The notes: a model not told the origin generated them from the sequence alone. A stretch of DNA of 64,000 nt from Sedimentibacter sp. MB35-C1 (GCF_030913635.1 NZ_CP133188.1:3038001-3102000), one strand, 5' to 3'; counted from the first letter of the stretch, positions 16,905-25,521 are shown. Program-made: numbers and translations.

Positions 16905-17742
16905 TTTGCACCTCCTGTGTCACTTTATCGAGCAAAGTTAAAAATAATTCTTTATATTTCTTACTTTTAAATACGGCAATTTCCGCATTTGAGTTCAGCA
17001 TTCCAAGCTCACTGTCAAATGGAATCTTGCTTAAAATTTTAATGTTATTTTCATGACAAAATCTTTCCGCGGGATTTTCTCCATCTGTACATTTATTTAA
17101 AACTGCGCCAAAAGGCTTTTTAAAAATTTTAACCAATTCATAAACCATGTTGAGATTGTGCACACCAAACAAGGTAGGTTCTGCAACTAATATGCAATAA
17201 TCCGCATCTTTGATGCTCTCCATTACACTGCATGCGCTTCCGGGCGGGCAGTCAATAAAAACATTCTTACATGAACCGAAATTGCTCTCATCAAGAAGAT
17301 CTTTTATAATAGGAATACCTGAAACTTCTCCTGTGTTCAACATCCCTGTACGCACGGTTATCTGATCGGAATTTCCTTCAAGCACTTTACCTACTGACTT
17401 GTTTTTTTCCGTCAACGCATTTTCCGGGCATAACATTGCACATCCACCGCATGAATGGCATACCTCTTCAAATACAATCAATCTGTCTCTTATATGGGCG
17501 AGCGCATTGTACTTGCAAAAATCAACACACTTACGGCATCCGTTACACAAATCATAATTAACCTGAGGAACTTTCACATAAATTCCTTTTTCCTGAACGT
17601 TATCCGGTTTCAAAAAGAGATGACCATTTGGCTCCTCTACATCGCAATCTATATATTCTGAATTACCTGATACGGCTGCCAAATTAACCGAAACTAAAGT
17701 TTTTCCCGTTCCGCCCTTACCGCTCAGAACAGCAATCTTCAT
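16876..17742 (-). CDS. MinD/Mrp-type ATPase with inserted ferredoxin domain (paralogue)
   Basis: This 288-residue paralogue of the downstream ATPase has Walker A SGKGGTGKT (residues 7-15), IDCDVEEPNGHLF, and cysteine motifs CNGCRKCVDFC and CHSCGGCAMLCP at about residues 65-100. I start it at ATG 17742, behind GGAGG. The open frame extends 58 codons further upstream into the NifX-like gene without a site. A probable client is a low-potential Fe-S or metal cofactor handled by the two NifX-like partners. Gene order on the minus strand is NifX-like, ATPase, ATPase, NifX-like. Confidence 0.88.
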   Translation of the reverse strand: MKIAVLSGKGGTGKTLVSVNLAAVSGNSEYIDCDVEEPNGHLFLKPDNVQEKGIYVKVPQVNYDLCNGCRKCVDFCKYNALAHIRDRLIVFEEVCHSCGGCAMLCPENALTEKNKSVGKVLEGNSDQITVRTGMLNTGEVSGIPIIKDLLDESNFGSCKNVFIDCPPGSACSVMESIKDADYCILVAEPTLFGVHNLNMVYELVKIFKKPFGAVLNKCTDGENPAERFCHENNIKILSKIPFDSELGMLNSNAEIAVFKSKKYKELFLTLLDKVTQEVQNEAAINSQR

Positions 17743-17743
17743 A

Positions 17744-18115
17744 TTAATTGCCTCCGTGATGTCCGTGGAATCCGGCATGTATTTCATCAAGTTGAGAAAG
17801 CTCTCCCGCAATAAATGCATCAATGTTCTCCTTTGCAGAAGAACTCCTTGTTTTAAATATTTTAATATCAGCAGCCTTAAGTACTTCAGCTGCATTTTCT
17901 CCGCATCGACGCGCAAGTACCGATTCAGCCCCGCTGTCTACTATTGCCTGAGCCGCTTTAATTCCAGCTCCTCCTGTCATAGCTGCCGCACTGTTGTCAA
18001 GAAACACAGCTTCATTTGCTTCGGTATCATAAATCATAAAGTAAGGTGCTCGGCCAAATGACACGCACTCCTCTGTTTTAATGTCTTTTTTATCTACGGG
18101 TATTGCTATTTTCAT
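17744..18115 (-). CDS. NifX-like cofactor-binding protein, first gene of operon
   Basis: This protein of about 123 residues begins MKIAIPVDKKDIKTEECVSF, with the dinitrogenase-cofactor domain motif GRAPYFMIYD and MTGGAGIKAAQAIVDSG. The C-terminus ends HAGFHGHHGGN, histidine-rich like its paralogue at the other end of the operon. The start at 18115 has GGAGG. In-frame ATGs at 18127 and 18145 lack one. One base separates its stop from the ATPase start. A likely role is carrying a metal or Fe-S cofactor. Confidence 0.85.
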   Translation of the reverse strand: MKIAIPVDKKDIKTEECVSFGRAPYFMIYDTEANEAVFLDNSAAAMTGGAGIKAAQAIVDSGAESVLARRCGENAAEVLKAADIKIFKTRSSSAKENIDAFIAGELSQLDEIHAGFHGHHGGN

Positions 18116-18216
18116 AAAAGCCTCCATTTTTTCTTTACCGCACATTTGTACATCATGTCAAATGTTAATTCAAAGTACTTATTGAACTTTTACAGCATAA
18201 AATAATCGTTGTTATC

Positions 18217-18266
18217 GACATATGTCATTTATGTTTTAATTATACTCCTTATTTGACATATGTCAA
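18217..18266 (-). promoter_or_regulatory. Promoter with two GACATATGTC operators
   Basis: On the minus strand TTGACA (18266-18261), a 16-base spacer and a perfect TATAAT (18244-18239) make a near-consensus promoter for the NifX/MinD operon. The palindrome TTGACATATGTCAA (18253-18266) covers the -35 element. A second GACATATGTC (18217-18226) lies about 6-15 bases past the predicted start of transcription. Centre-to-centre distance is 38 bases. This is a textbook repressor arrangement. Confidence 0.75.
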
Positions 18267-18341
18267 TAACATTTTAGAGGTTTCCCAAAAATTTGTTTTT
18301 ATATCTTTGCAATTTATTTAAAGTATAAATACAAAAAATTT

Positions 18342-19178
18342 TTAATAGTGCTCAATTAATATTTTCGAACCATTTTCATTAAAATATATAAAATCTCCTT
18401 CAGGATAATGCCAGACAGAGCTAACAACTCTTGGCACCCATATTTCATTGCTCTGATGATAGTCTTCAACTATTGCCGACCATGGCGCCTTCCTCTCGCT
18501 GCCGTCCATAGAGACCGATATTCTATCATTTGTTCTGAAACTGCGCCATAACCCGTCCTCATCAAATGTAAATACACCTGAAGCTGATATTCCGTAGCAA
18601 CTTATCTCTGCTTCGGCATGCGTGCTGTCGATTTCCTTCCACGTAATGAAATCTTGCAACGCTGCATTTGGGAAAATCAGACTTTCAGACAAATATGTCA
18701 CTAAGCATGCCCTATCCATTTCAGCTCCTCTCTGATCGAATAGTGTTATAATCTTTGCAATAACTCCTTTCATTCTTCCTATTCCGCAATCATAGGAATC
18801 AAGCCCCTCAAATGGAATACCATACAAATTAGAATTTATAAACGCAAAGCGCTCAGGGCGTTTTACAAAATTGCACTGAGTATGATCAATCTTTATTGTC
18901 TTAGATGGTGACATCTTAAAATTTACATTTTTATAATATGCCTTCATATAACTCATTTTAGGCTTACCAATATACCCGCATTTCTTAAAATATTTTTGTA
19001 CAGGCTCCGGAAGATTTATCATATCATTTTCAGTAAATACTTCTAATGTCTTGCTCATTGATTTAACTCTGTTTTCAATCACATTATTAAACTCTTTTTT
19101 TGTCTTTGAATACGGCATGTAAAGAAATAATATTAATAATACAATCACAAATAATCCTGATAATAGTAGATACCACAT
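18342..19178 (-). CDS. Membrane-anchored protein, DUF6544/DUF6920-like
   Basis: A protein of about 278 residues with a single N-terminal transmembrane helix (LLLSGLFVIVLLILFLY) and a soluble domain. LPEPVQKYFKKCGYIGKP near residue 55 and the C-terminal region with HQSNEIWVPRVVSSVWHYPEG recall proteins annotated DUF6544/DUF6920. The identification is moderate and no function is known to me. Start ATG 19178 has GGGGAG nine bases upstream; further upstream TTG 19208 and ATG 19199 are in frame without a site. It probably faces the outside of the cell. Confidence 0.65.
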   Translation of the reverse strand: MWYLLLSGLFVIVLLILFLYMPYSKTKKEFNNVIENRVKSMSKTLEVFTENDMINLPEPVQKYFKKCGYIGKPKMSYMKAYYKNVNFKMSPSKTIKIDHTQCNFVKRPERFAFINSNLYGIPFEGLDSYDCGIGRMKGVIAKIITLFDQRGAEMDRACLVTYLSESLIFPNAALQDFITWKEIDSTHAEAEISCYGISASGVFTFDEDGLWRSFRTNDRISVSMDGSERKAPWSAIVEDYHQSNEIWVPRVVSSVWHYPEGDFIYFNENGSKILIEHY

Positions 19179-19265
19179 ACTCTTTTTCTCCCCTTTCATA
19201 TTATCCAAATCTTTGTCTTTAAAAATACAAATGTTATTTTGCTTTGAATTACTATTTCTAAAATA

Positions 19266-20519
19266 TTATCTATTCATTTTAACAGCACGATTAAACATAA
19301 AATAACCTATTATGAACATTATTGCGATAGATGCAACCCCAGTCTTTGAATTTCCGCTGATTTGTGTGGTTAATCCCATTATAAACGCTCCGGTAAATGA
19401 TGCTCCTTTTCCAAAGATATCAAAGAAACCAAAGTACTCACTTGATTTTTCTTTAGGAATAATTTTAGCAAAATACGACCTGGAAAGAGCTTGTATTGCT
19501 CCCTGAAACATTGCCACACACACGGCCAGGAACCAAAATTCCCACGCCTTATCCAACTGAAGCGCAAATATAGTTATTAAAAAGTAGCCTATTATGCTGA
19601 CATTTATTAAATCTTTTGTCTTATATTTTTTAGAAAGTTTTCCGAACATTAGTGCAAATGGAAATGCAACAACCTGTGTCAGCAAAAGAGCAAACAGTAA
19701 ATTGTTGTCACTTATGCCCACATCTTTTCCATAGGATGTTGCCATTTCAATTATTGTATATACTCCGTCAATATAGAAAAAAAACGCCATAAGAAATATA
19801 AAAATTTCTTTTTGGTTTTTTATATCCATAAATGTATTTTTCAGTCTAACAAGTGCTTCCCGTATAGCATTCTTTTTTGTTTCCACATAATAAATTTGTC
19901 TATAATTTTTAAGCAAAGGAAAAGAAGCAGCAACCCACCACGCTGCAGTCAATATGAAAGCAAATTTTGTTGCATTTGAAGCAGTAATATAAAGTTTATC
20001 TGAAAAAAGTATAATAACCAAACTCAATGTAAAGGGAACACAACTTCCTATATACCCCCATGCATACCCAAGGGAAGAGAGCAAGTCCATTTTATCTTCA
20101 GCCGTTACATCCGGCAGCATGGAATCATAAAATATCAAACTTCCTGATATACCTATCTTTGCAATTACAAATATAAAAAGAAATACAAACCACGACGCAC
20201 TTATGGACAACGCGGCACATCCTATTGCACCAATCAAAAGGAATGCTGTAAACAAAGGTTTTTTATATCCTTTCGTGTCAGCAAGCGTTCCCAGTATAGG
20301 CCCTATTATTGCAACAATAAGCGTTGAAATTGATACTGCATATCCCCAATAAGCCGTTGAATTTGAAGCCGATATGCCGCTGCCAGTAGCAATATTCTTG
20401 AAATAAATAGGTATAATAGTCGATACGAGCAATATAAATGCGGAATTTCCCACATCATACATGATCCAATGCTTTTCCAGCGATGTTAATTTACTTTTAG
20501 AAGAAATAATGTCCCTCAC
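19266..20519 (-). CDS. MFS transporter, UMF1/Atg22-like family
   Basis: This 417-residue, twelve-helix major facilitator resembles the UMF1 (Atg22-like) group: WIMYDVGNSAFILLV at the start, GPILGTLADTKGYKKPLF in the helix 2-3 loop, and LSRSYFAKIIPKEKSSEYFGF in the centre of the second half. Substrates in bacteria are unknown. The start is uncertain. GTG 20519 opens the frame but sits directly on its GAGGTG site. An ATT at 20510 is better spaced but would be an exceptional start. Confidence 0.8.
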   Translation of the reverse strand: MRDIISSKSKLTSLEKHWIMYDVGNSAFILLVSTIIPIYFKNIATGSGISASNSTAYWGYAVSISTLIVAIIGPILGTLADTKGYKKPLFTAFLLIGAIGCAALSISASWFVFLFIFVIAKIGISGSLIFYDSMLPDVTAEDKMDLLSSLGYAWGYIGSCVPFTLSLVIILFSDKLYITASNATKFAFILTAAWWVAASFPLLKNYRQIYYVETKKNAIREALVRLKNTFMDIKNQKEIFIFLMAFFFYIDGVYTIIEMATSYGKDVGISDNNLLFALLLTQVVAFPFALMFGKLSKKYKTKDLINVSIIGYFLITIFALQLDKAWEFWFLAVCVAMFQGAIQALSRSYFAKIIPKEKSSEYFGFFDIFGKGASFTGAFIMGLTTQISGNSKTGVASIAIMFIIGYFMFNRAVKMNR

Positions 20520-20623
20520 CTCTTTATTTAGATATAATAATTATATTTCCATAATACCATATACAGCTTACTTTTCAACAAATAAAGAAGATTATTGCAT
20601 ATATATTTTGTAAATAATAAGAA

Positions 20624-20655
20624 AAATCTGCATACGCGAACTGGCATGCAGATTT
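20624..20655 (-). terminator. Hairpin after cheX
   Basis: AAATCTGCAT (20624-20633) pairs with ATGCAGATTT (20646-20655) around 12 bases. It is followed on the minus strand by TTCTTATTATTT. The remainder of 20520-20759 is AT-rich with no gene. Confidence 0.65.
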
Positions 20656-20759
20656 AATCTCAATATTTCAGAAACCGATTATAAAGTATTAAGCTTTTGT
20701 TAATATATATAAACAAGTCCTTCTTTTATATCTTATAATTGTATAATATACCAGTACTA

Positions 20760-21209
20760 TCAGTTAGCCTGATTTAACTTTATATCAAGGCAAACTCCGC
20801 CAACAGAGGTAGTTAGGCAACTTGTCTGGTGTATATCATACTCTTTGCCTTCATCAGATGAACCTTGCTTTGGCGGCAATATGTCACATTTAAGTTTATT
20901 ATCAGAAAGCATCGTAAGAACATTTCCGCTTATAATATTTGCAATTTCAGAAATCGCTGATGTAACAAACTCATCAACTGAATCCAAATCCATTCCAACC
21001 ATAATATTAACCATACTTAGTGAGGTTGATGGAGGGAACCTGTAAATAACTTCACCCTCAAGGTCTCCTGTTACTCCGATGGATATATCCAAGGAATCAT
21101 CACATACAAAATCATCTGCAGGATTATCCTCTATGTCCGAAAGATCAAGCATAAGTTTAAACACATCACGGGTTGCTTTAACAAATGAGTTGTAAAGATT
21201 AGCGCTCAT
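20760..21209 (-). CDS. CheX-like CheY-P phosphatase
   Basis: This 149-residue protein of the CheC/CheX/FliY family has the single catalytic block SEIANIISGNVL (E and N three residues apart), which dephosphorylates CheY-type receivers. GVTGDLEGEVIYRF is the preceding beta sheet motif. ATG 21209 is the start, with GGGGGTGGA upstream. It overlaps the end of the hemerythrin gene by 11 bases. No other chemotaxis gene is in the window, so its receiver partner lies elsewhere. Confidence 0.82.
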   Translation of the reverse strand: MSANLYNSFVKATRDVFKLMLDLSDIEDNPADDFVCDDSLDISIGVTGDLEGEVIYRFPPSTSLSMVNIMVGMDLDSVDEFVTSAISEIANIISGNVLTMLSDNKLKCDILPPKQGSSDEGKEYDIHQTSCLTTSVGGVCLDIKLNQAN

Positions 21210-21627
21210 TGCCGTCCACCCCCTTTTCCTTTGCGTAAGAAGCAATATTTTGGTCATCTGCTGCAACATGGTTTATGAGCCATGCCAAGAGCTTTCCTGC
21301 AAACTGCAACATTAATTTTTCATCGCACCCGCTCTTTTCATATTCTTCAGAAACACTAAGTACATAACTAACCATGTCGTCATGTATTTTTTTATGCATA
21401 TCATATCCAGGGTACTCGATGCTTCTCTGGTATCCTTCTTCAGCATTGAAATGCTCTACCACATATCCTTTCATGAATTCTAGTGTCTCATTTACTTTGC
21501 TAACTTTCTCATTCCAATCTGCAGATGATTTCACTGTCTGAATGAATAGCTCCACACGCCTGAACAGCTCCTTGTGCTGATTATCAATCAAAGGAACACC
21601 AAGTTCATATTTGTCTTTCCAAAGCAT
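21199..21627 (-). CDS. Bacteriohemerythrin
   Basis: This 142-residue four-helix oxygen-binding protein has diiron ligands in the usual order: DNQHKELF (helix A), VEHFNAEEGYQ (helix B), YPGYDMHKKIHDDM (helix C) and LINHVAADDQNIASY (helix D). It heads a two-gene unit with the CheX-like protein, suggesting oxygen sensing or protection linked to a signalling pathway, which is inferred. The start at 21627 follows AAGGGAAGG. Confidence 0.9.
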   Translation of the reverse strand: MLWKDKYELGVPLIDNQHKELFRRVELFIQTVKSSADWNEKVSKVNETLEFMKGYVVEHFNAEEGYQRSIEYPGYDMHKKIHDDMVSYVLSVSEEYEKSGCDEKLMLQFAGKLLAWLINHVAADDQNIASYAKEKGVDGNER

Positions 21628-21700
21628 AATTTTCCTTCCCTTCTCTTAGAACTTAATATAGTATATCGGCATAATTTTTAAAAATTTAATTAATAATACA

Positions 21701-21748
21701 AAATCAGAATACCTTGTGTTCTTTTTTAACATGCCGGTATTCTGATTT
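21701..21748. terminator. Terminator between surE and the hemerythrin gene
   Basis: AAATCAGAATACC (21701-21713) pairs perfectly with GGTATTCTGATTT (21736-21748). It lies 30 bases beyond the surE stop (minus strand), with a T-rich tail on that strand. Confidence 0.8.
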
Positions 21749-21777
21749 TGTTTTTACTAAAAACTCTATGCGAAGGT

Positions 21778-22554
21778 CTATTCAGCTTCAAGCGCTGTAG
21801 CCCTCTGCACCAAACCTGTACTTATCAAATGCTCCACATAATTAGAACTTTCGTAGTTGGGAGCTATAGGCGTAACTGACATATATCCTTGTTTTACATA
21901 ATCTATGTCCGAGTCCTCCTCAACATTAGATGCATCTTTCATACAAAGCGCGAAACTACTTGTTTCCTCATTTAATTTTTCTTCTTTAAAATAGAAAGGA
22001 TATTGTCCCGGCGCAGATAGCCTTGCATAAACCTCTCCCTTAAATTCATCCGGTTTACAGGAAGGAATGTTCACATTCAGTATATAATTTCTATTCATCG
22101 AAGTTTTAATATACTTCTCTAAAAAAGCACCAAGGTACATGCGGCACACATCAAAATTATTGCCGTCCAATGAAAGAGCCAGTGACGGTATCTTGTACTG
22201 GTAGCCCTCTATGGCTCCGGCTACAGTTCCTGAATATAGTACGTCACCACCGTAATTTGTACCGTTATTAATGCCGGAGAGTATAAGATCTGGTTTTTCG
22301 TCAAGCAAATTGTTAAGTGCTAAACGTACGCAGTCGGCAGGGGTGCTTCCTATGCTCCATGCACCTTTTACCTTAACCGGGAAATCATATTTCTTGACGA
22401 TTATCGGTCCATGTATGGTTATACCGTGAGACACAGCACTTCTTTGTCTGTCTGGCGCCGCCACATAAACTTCTCCGAAGTCCTTCACAATATCAGCCAA
22501 TACTTTTATTCCTTCTGAAAATATTCCGTCATCGTTGGTTAATAGAATTTTCAT
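21778..22554 (-). CDS. surE: 5'/3'-nucleotidase SurE
   Basis: This 258-residue SurE hydrolyses nucleoside monophosphates (and often polyphosphate) in the cytoplasm. The metal-binding N-terminus KILLTNDDGI, PDRQRSAVSHGITIH (residues 39-53), and SGINNGTNYGGDVLYSGTVA near residue 95 are all intact. Two adjacent ATGs occur (22557 and 22554). The second is better spaced from AGAGGTG. Confidence 0.93.
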   Translation of the reverse strand: MKILLTNDDGIFSEGIKVLADIVKDFGEVYVAAPDRQRSAVSHGITIHGPIIVKKYDFPVKVKGAWSIGSTPADCVRLALNNLLDEKPDLILSGINNGTNYGGDVLYSGTVAGAIEGYQYKIPSLALSLDGNNFDVCRMYLGAFLEKYIKTSMNRNYILNVNIPSCKPDEFKGEVYARLSAPGQYPFYFKEEKLNEETSSFALCMKDASNVEEDSDIDYVKQGYMSVTPIAPNYESSNYVEHLISTGLVQRATALEAE

Positions 22555-22700
22555 CATAATACACCTCTGTCACATATTGTAAGTAAATGCATTATATCAT
22601 GAAATACTATTATTGTAGACAAATAATTTCTAAAATTATTTTAACAGGTAAGAATAAGCAACGTCATTCATACCGATTGATAAGCTTCAAGCATTCTTTT

Positions 22701-22784
22701 TCATAATGATTCTTTGATATATTCAATCGGTACATCCATGCGAACAGCTATTTCTTCAACAGAAAGACCCGAATTAATAAGAAT
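22701..22784 (-). pseudogene. Short C-terminal gene relic
   Basis: Twenty-seven minus-strand codons, closed by TGA at 22701 and opened by a stop rather than a start, read ILINSGLSVEEIAVRMDVPI and then EYIKESL. GLSVEEIA-type repeats are common at the C-termini of PD-(D/E)XK (Rpn-type) transposase-associated nucleases and of some helix-turn-helix proteins. This looks like a leftover 3' end, but it is too short to assign firmly. Confidence 0.3.
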
Positions 22785-22811
22785 TTATGTGTTGCTAAAT
22801 CAATTCAATAA

Positions 22812-23459
22812 TTACTTTTTTATTTTATGCATAATTCTTAAGCAGCCATCTAGGTGTAACATTTGATGCCTTGAAAACGGCATTAAAAACAGTCCTGCAT
22901 ATGTTTTTTTACACCAATAATCAACGAGCCAAAAAGCATTTTCATCTGTAGAAACAACATTTAATTTTATTAAATCATTTTTCCTGACATCTTTAACCTT
23001 TAACCTTGACTCTTTAAAATTCATTTGGTTAATTAACTGATTTGTGTTTGCATAAACATCATCTACATAATGTTTTAACTGATTAATGTCTAAGGAAAGA
23101 CTAAATTGAACAAGCTGGTCTCTTTTTAGCTCGTTGCCTGTAGTTTTAATAGGGCTGCTTAATAAACTATCATATTTATTTTCAAAAAATACTTGTTTCT
23201 TACCTAAAATAAGAGTGTTAGATGTAATATCTTCAATCCTGGTTAGATGATATAAATAATATGCAATTGTTTTATCCGATTTCAGCGGCATTATGCAGTA
23301 GTCTTTTTTTTCACAGTTTGCAAATATATAATCATCAATTTCTTTTAATTCTTTGCGGAGCTGAAGTAAATTTATCTTACCCTCCTCAAATTTATCTTTA
23401 CACTTTATTTGTGATTGAAAAGTTTTAAATAAACTAGAACGTTCCTGTTTCGATTTCAT
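22812..23459 (-). CDS. DinB-like four-helix protein
   Basis: This 215-residue protein fits the DinB/YfiT-like superfamily of metal-binding four-helix bundles. Histidines suited to the metal site appear in YYLYHLTRIEDI near residue 92 and in SRHQMLHLDG near residue 200. Some relatives are thiol-dependent transferases, but the substrate is unknown. It lies third in a minus-strand set after an AraC regulator and a small cysteine-rich protein, so it may belong to that regulon. Confidence 0.65.
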   Translation of the reverse strand: MKSKQERSSLFKTFQSQIKCKDKFEEGKINLLQLRKELKEIDDYIFANCEKKDYCIMPLKSDKTIAYYLYHLTRIEDITSNTLILGKKQVFFENKYDSLLSSPIKTTGNELKRDQLVQFSLSLDINQLKHYVDDVYANTNQLINQMNFKESRLKVKDVRKNDLIKLNVVSTDENAFWLVDYWCKKTYAGLFLMPFSRHQMLHLDGCLRIMHKIKK

Positions 23460-23525
23460 TTACTCTCCTTCTATCTCATAGGTATAAATTCTGAAAATAC
23501 ATATGTAGTTTTTTTAGCAGCTATG

Positions 23526-23996
23526 CTATTTAAAAAATGACAATTCATGCACTAAAAATGATTTAATAAACACGTTGTTCTCCTGGTTAAGTGTAGGTTG
23601 GAATGCCGCATAACGGCATTTCTTGTAGCGCTCATCATCTAAACAAAAGTCATACCCCATTACACATTTCGGATTACAATCATTTGGATCTAGTAATCTT
23701 TTACATACAGACGCTTTTTTAATTTCCTTCTTCATTTTTTCGGGAAGGGTACCTAAAAAACTTTCATATTCCTCTAAATGCTGTGGATATATGCGCAATT
23801 TCACGCCTGATTTCCTACATAAAAAAGTCGCTAACGTTTTTTTGTTAAATAGATAAGAAACCGTAAATCCACTTTTAGCACTTTTGATATTGCACTTACA
23901 TCCACTTTCTAAAAGGAAGCTATTTACCTCAGATGCAAAATCTTTGTTATTATTATCTACATTTTCAAGAAAATCCTCAAATGAAACCTCTGGCAT
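23526..23996 (-). CDS. Hypothetical cysteine-containing protein in AraC cluster
   Basis: This protein of about 156 residues starts at ATG 23996 behind AAGGAGG. An upstream in-frame stretch lies inside the AraC gene and is not used. The C-terminal third has spaced cysteines (CKRLLDPNDCNPKC, GYDFC and KKCRYAAF) that could bind a metal. I do not recognise the family confidently. It follows the AraC gene by 13 bases, so co-expression is likely. Confidence 0.7.
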   Translation of the reverse strand: MPEVSFEDFLENVDNNNKDFASEVNSFLLESGCKCNIKSAKSGFTVSYLFNKKTLATFLCRKSGVKLRIYPQHLEEYESFLGTLPEKMKKEIKKASVCKRLLDPNDCNPKCVMGYDFCLDDERYKKCRYAAFQPTLNQENNVFIKSFLVHELSFFK

Positions 23997-24009
23997 TATT
24001 GTCACCTCC

Positions 24010-24858
24010 TTATTTTTTTGTAACAGGTATCCACACTTCATATTGAGCATTATTAGGGTCAGGATTTAGATAAACTTCAATATCCGGGGCATTTGCATAC
24101 TCATATCCTGAAGTAGGAAGCCATTCTGTTATAATACGCTGCTCTAACTCTTGAATTGATATATTTGTTCCGCTACCAACAAATATTGCCCAAGTAGATT
24201 CAGGCACTATGTATTCTTCTAAAGTTTCATCAATCTCAGTCGTGCTTGAAACTGCAATAAAATATTTCCACTCTTCACAATCATTGCATAAACTTACTCC
24301 CAAAAGTCCCATAGGTTGATTATTCATCATGGCAGCCAATTTAGAGATGGTACCATCCATTGCTGCTGTATGCCACATTTGCGGAACAATTGCAAAATTT
24401 TTCTCAATTTCTTTATTTAGCGGATGAGAAACTCCCACAATTCTAAATGATTCTTTTTCTTCAATTCGATAGTTCAATTCCTCTACTCCTTTAACGGTAA
24501 TTTTGAAGCTTATAGGCGGATATGATTTCATTGTTACACCATCCTTTTTTAATGATGATGGAGCTATTCCATGTATGGCTTTAAATGCACGATTAAATGC
24601 CGTTGGCGAAGAATAACCATATTTAAGTGCAACATCAATAATCTTTTCATCTTTACCTTGTAAATCAACAGCAGCTAACGACATACGCCTGCGCCTAATG
24701 TACTCTGAAAGAGGAACACCAGCCATATACGAAAACATTCTTTGAAAATGATATGTAGAACAACAAGCTATCTTCGCCGCTTGCTCATAACTGATTTCTT
24801 CTGAAATATTATCTTCGATGTAGTTTATTGCTTTGTTTAGACGCTCTATCCATTCCAT
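24010..24858 (-). CDS. AraC-family regulator with GyrI-like effector domain
   Basis: This 282-residue regulator has two AraC helix-turn-helix motifs (residues 8-107: YEQAAKIACCSTYHFQRMFS and ALKYGYSSPTAFNRAFKAIH). A C-terminal GyrI/SOUL-like small-molecule domain (about residues 125-282) ends YEVWIPVTKK. This is the Rob/BmrR-like two-domain plan seen in Firmicute drug or metabolite sensors. It is first in a likely operon with the cysteine-rich protein and the DinB-like protein. AAGGAG precedes ATG 24858. Confidence 0.88.
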   Translation of the reverse strand: MEWIERLNKAINYIEDNISEEISYEQAAKIACCSTYHFQRMFSYMAGVPLSEYIRRRRMSLAAVDLQGKDEKIIDVALKYGYSSPTAFNRAFKAIHGIAPSSLKKDGVTMKSYPPISFKITVKGVEELNYRIEEKESFRIVGVSHPLNKEIEKNFAIVPQMWHTAAMDGTISKLAAMMNNQPMGLLGVSLCNDCEEWKYFIAVSSTTEIDETLEEYIVPESTWAIFVGSGTNISIQELEQRIITEWLPTSGYEYANAPDIEVYLNPDPNNAQYEVWIPVTKK

Positions 24859-25075
24859 ATAATTTGCTCCTTATAGTTAATATAGTAGTTTATTTTACTC
24901 TTTAGTTCCTCTCTTTTAATGCATTTAAAAGAGAGCTTATTATGTTAAAAGTATGAAACATCATTCTAAAATCAAAATAAATATTAGGCTTCAAGCACTG
25001 CCGGCGAGAAAATGTCCCCTGAAATAATCTCGGCAATTGTACAGGATATCGTTATTATAATTGTATATCTTTTCC

Positions 25076-25162
25076 TCATATTTTACAACACCGGAACGTC
25101 ATAATAGACACCAGTATAATTCCAAGCAAAAATAGTACTGCCAAAAATAAAGCCATTAACAT
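25076..25162 (-). CDS. Possible 28-residue hydrophobic protein
   Basis: A short minus-strand frame encodes MLMALFLAVLFLLGIILVSI followed by MTFRCCKI and a TGA. It is a single membrane helix with a positively charged, double-cysteine end, as in many small membrane proteins. Its ribosome site (TTAGG) is weak, and the start lies in the loop of an inverted repeat. It lies downstream of the hydrogenase operon on the same strand. It could be chance. Confidence 0.3.
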   Translation of the reverse strand: MLMALFLAVLFLLGIILVSIMTFRCCKI

Positions 25163-25185
25163 CCTAATGTCTTTATTTTTGGCAG
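25138..25185. repeat. Perfect 15-base inverted repeat
   Basis: CTGCCAAAAATAAAG (25138-25152) is mirrored exactly at 25171-25185, with an 18-base loop. It could be a terminator for the hydrogenase operon (minus strand, followed by TACTATTTTTG). It also overlaps the start of the possible 28-residue ORF. The rest of 24859-25234 holds no other gene. Confidence 0.6.
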
Positions 25186-25234
25186 TTTAACTCAAAGCTA
25201 ATTATATATTATTAAATATAATTAAATGTAATAT

Positions 25235-25519
25235 TTACTTATAAAAAAAATTTATTTTATCACCTTTAACCAAAAGAATAGTCATCCACGCTATTAACCC
25301 GCAGATAACTGCGGTAAAACCTAATAAAGCATCCTTAAAACTCATTTCTAAAAAAGGCTCTCCTTCAGCAATGCAGAAAAATCCATCCACTAACCACATA
25401 AGTGAAGCTCCCCAGTACATAAAGCTAAGCGTACTGACTTTGTAAGGGTCCTTTGGCATTTGTACATACCAAACAATAGTAGCAATAATTGCAGCAAAAA
25501 ATGTAATTAATAGATACAT
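25235..25519 (-). CDS. Small membrane protein at end of hydrogenase operon
   Basis: This is a 94-residue protein with about three membrane helices (YLLITFFAAIIATIVWYVQM, a central hydrophobic segment, and LLGFTAVICGLIAWMTILLV). The family is not recognised. Two bases separate it from the 138-residue membrane gene upstream, and both follow hypE. With that gene it might anchor or receive electrons from the otherwise soluble hydrogenase, but no heme, quinone or cluster ligands are evident beyond one or two cysteines. Confidence 0.7.
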   Translation of the reverse strand: MYLLITFFAAIIATIVWYVQMPKDPYKVSTLSFMYWGASLMWLVDGFFCIAEGEPFLEMSFKDALLGFTAVICGLIAWMTILLVKGDKINFFYK

Positions 25520-25521
25520 TT

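Noticed and set aside
15601-18115. Nitrogen fixation genes
   Set aside because: NifX-like domains and ferredoxin ATPases occur widely without nitrogenase. No nifHDK, nifE or nifN is present.
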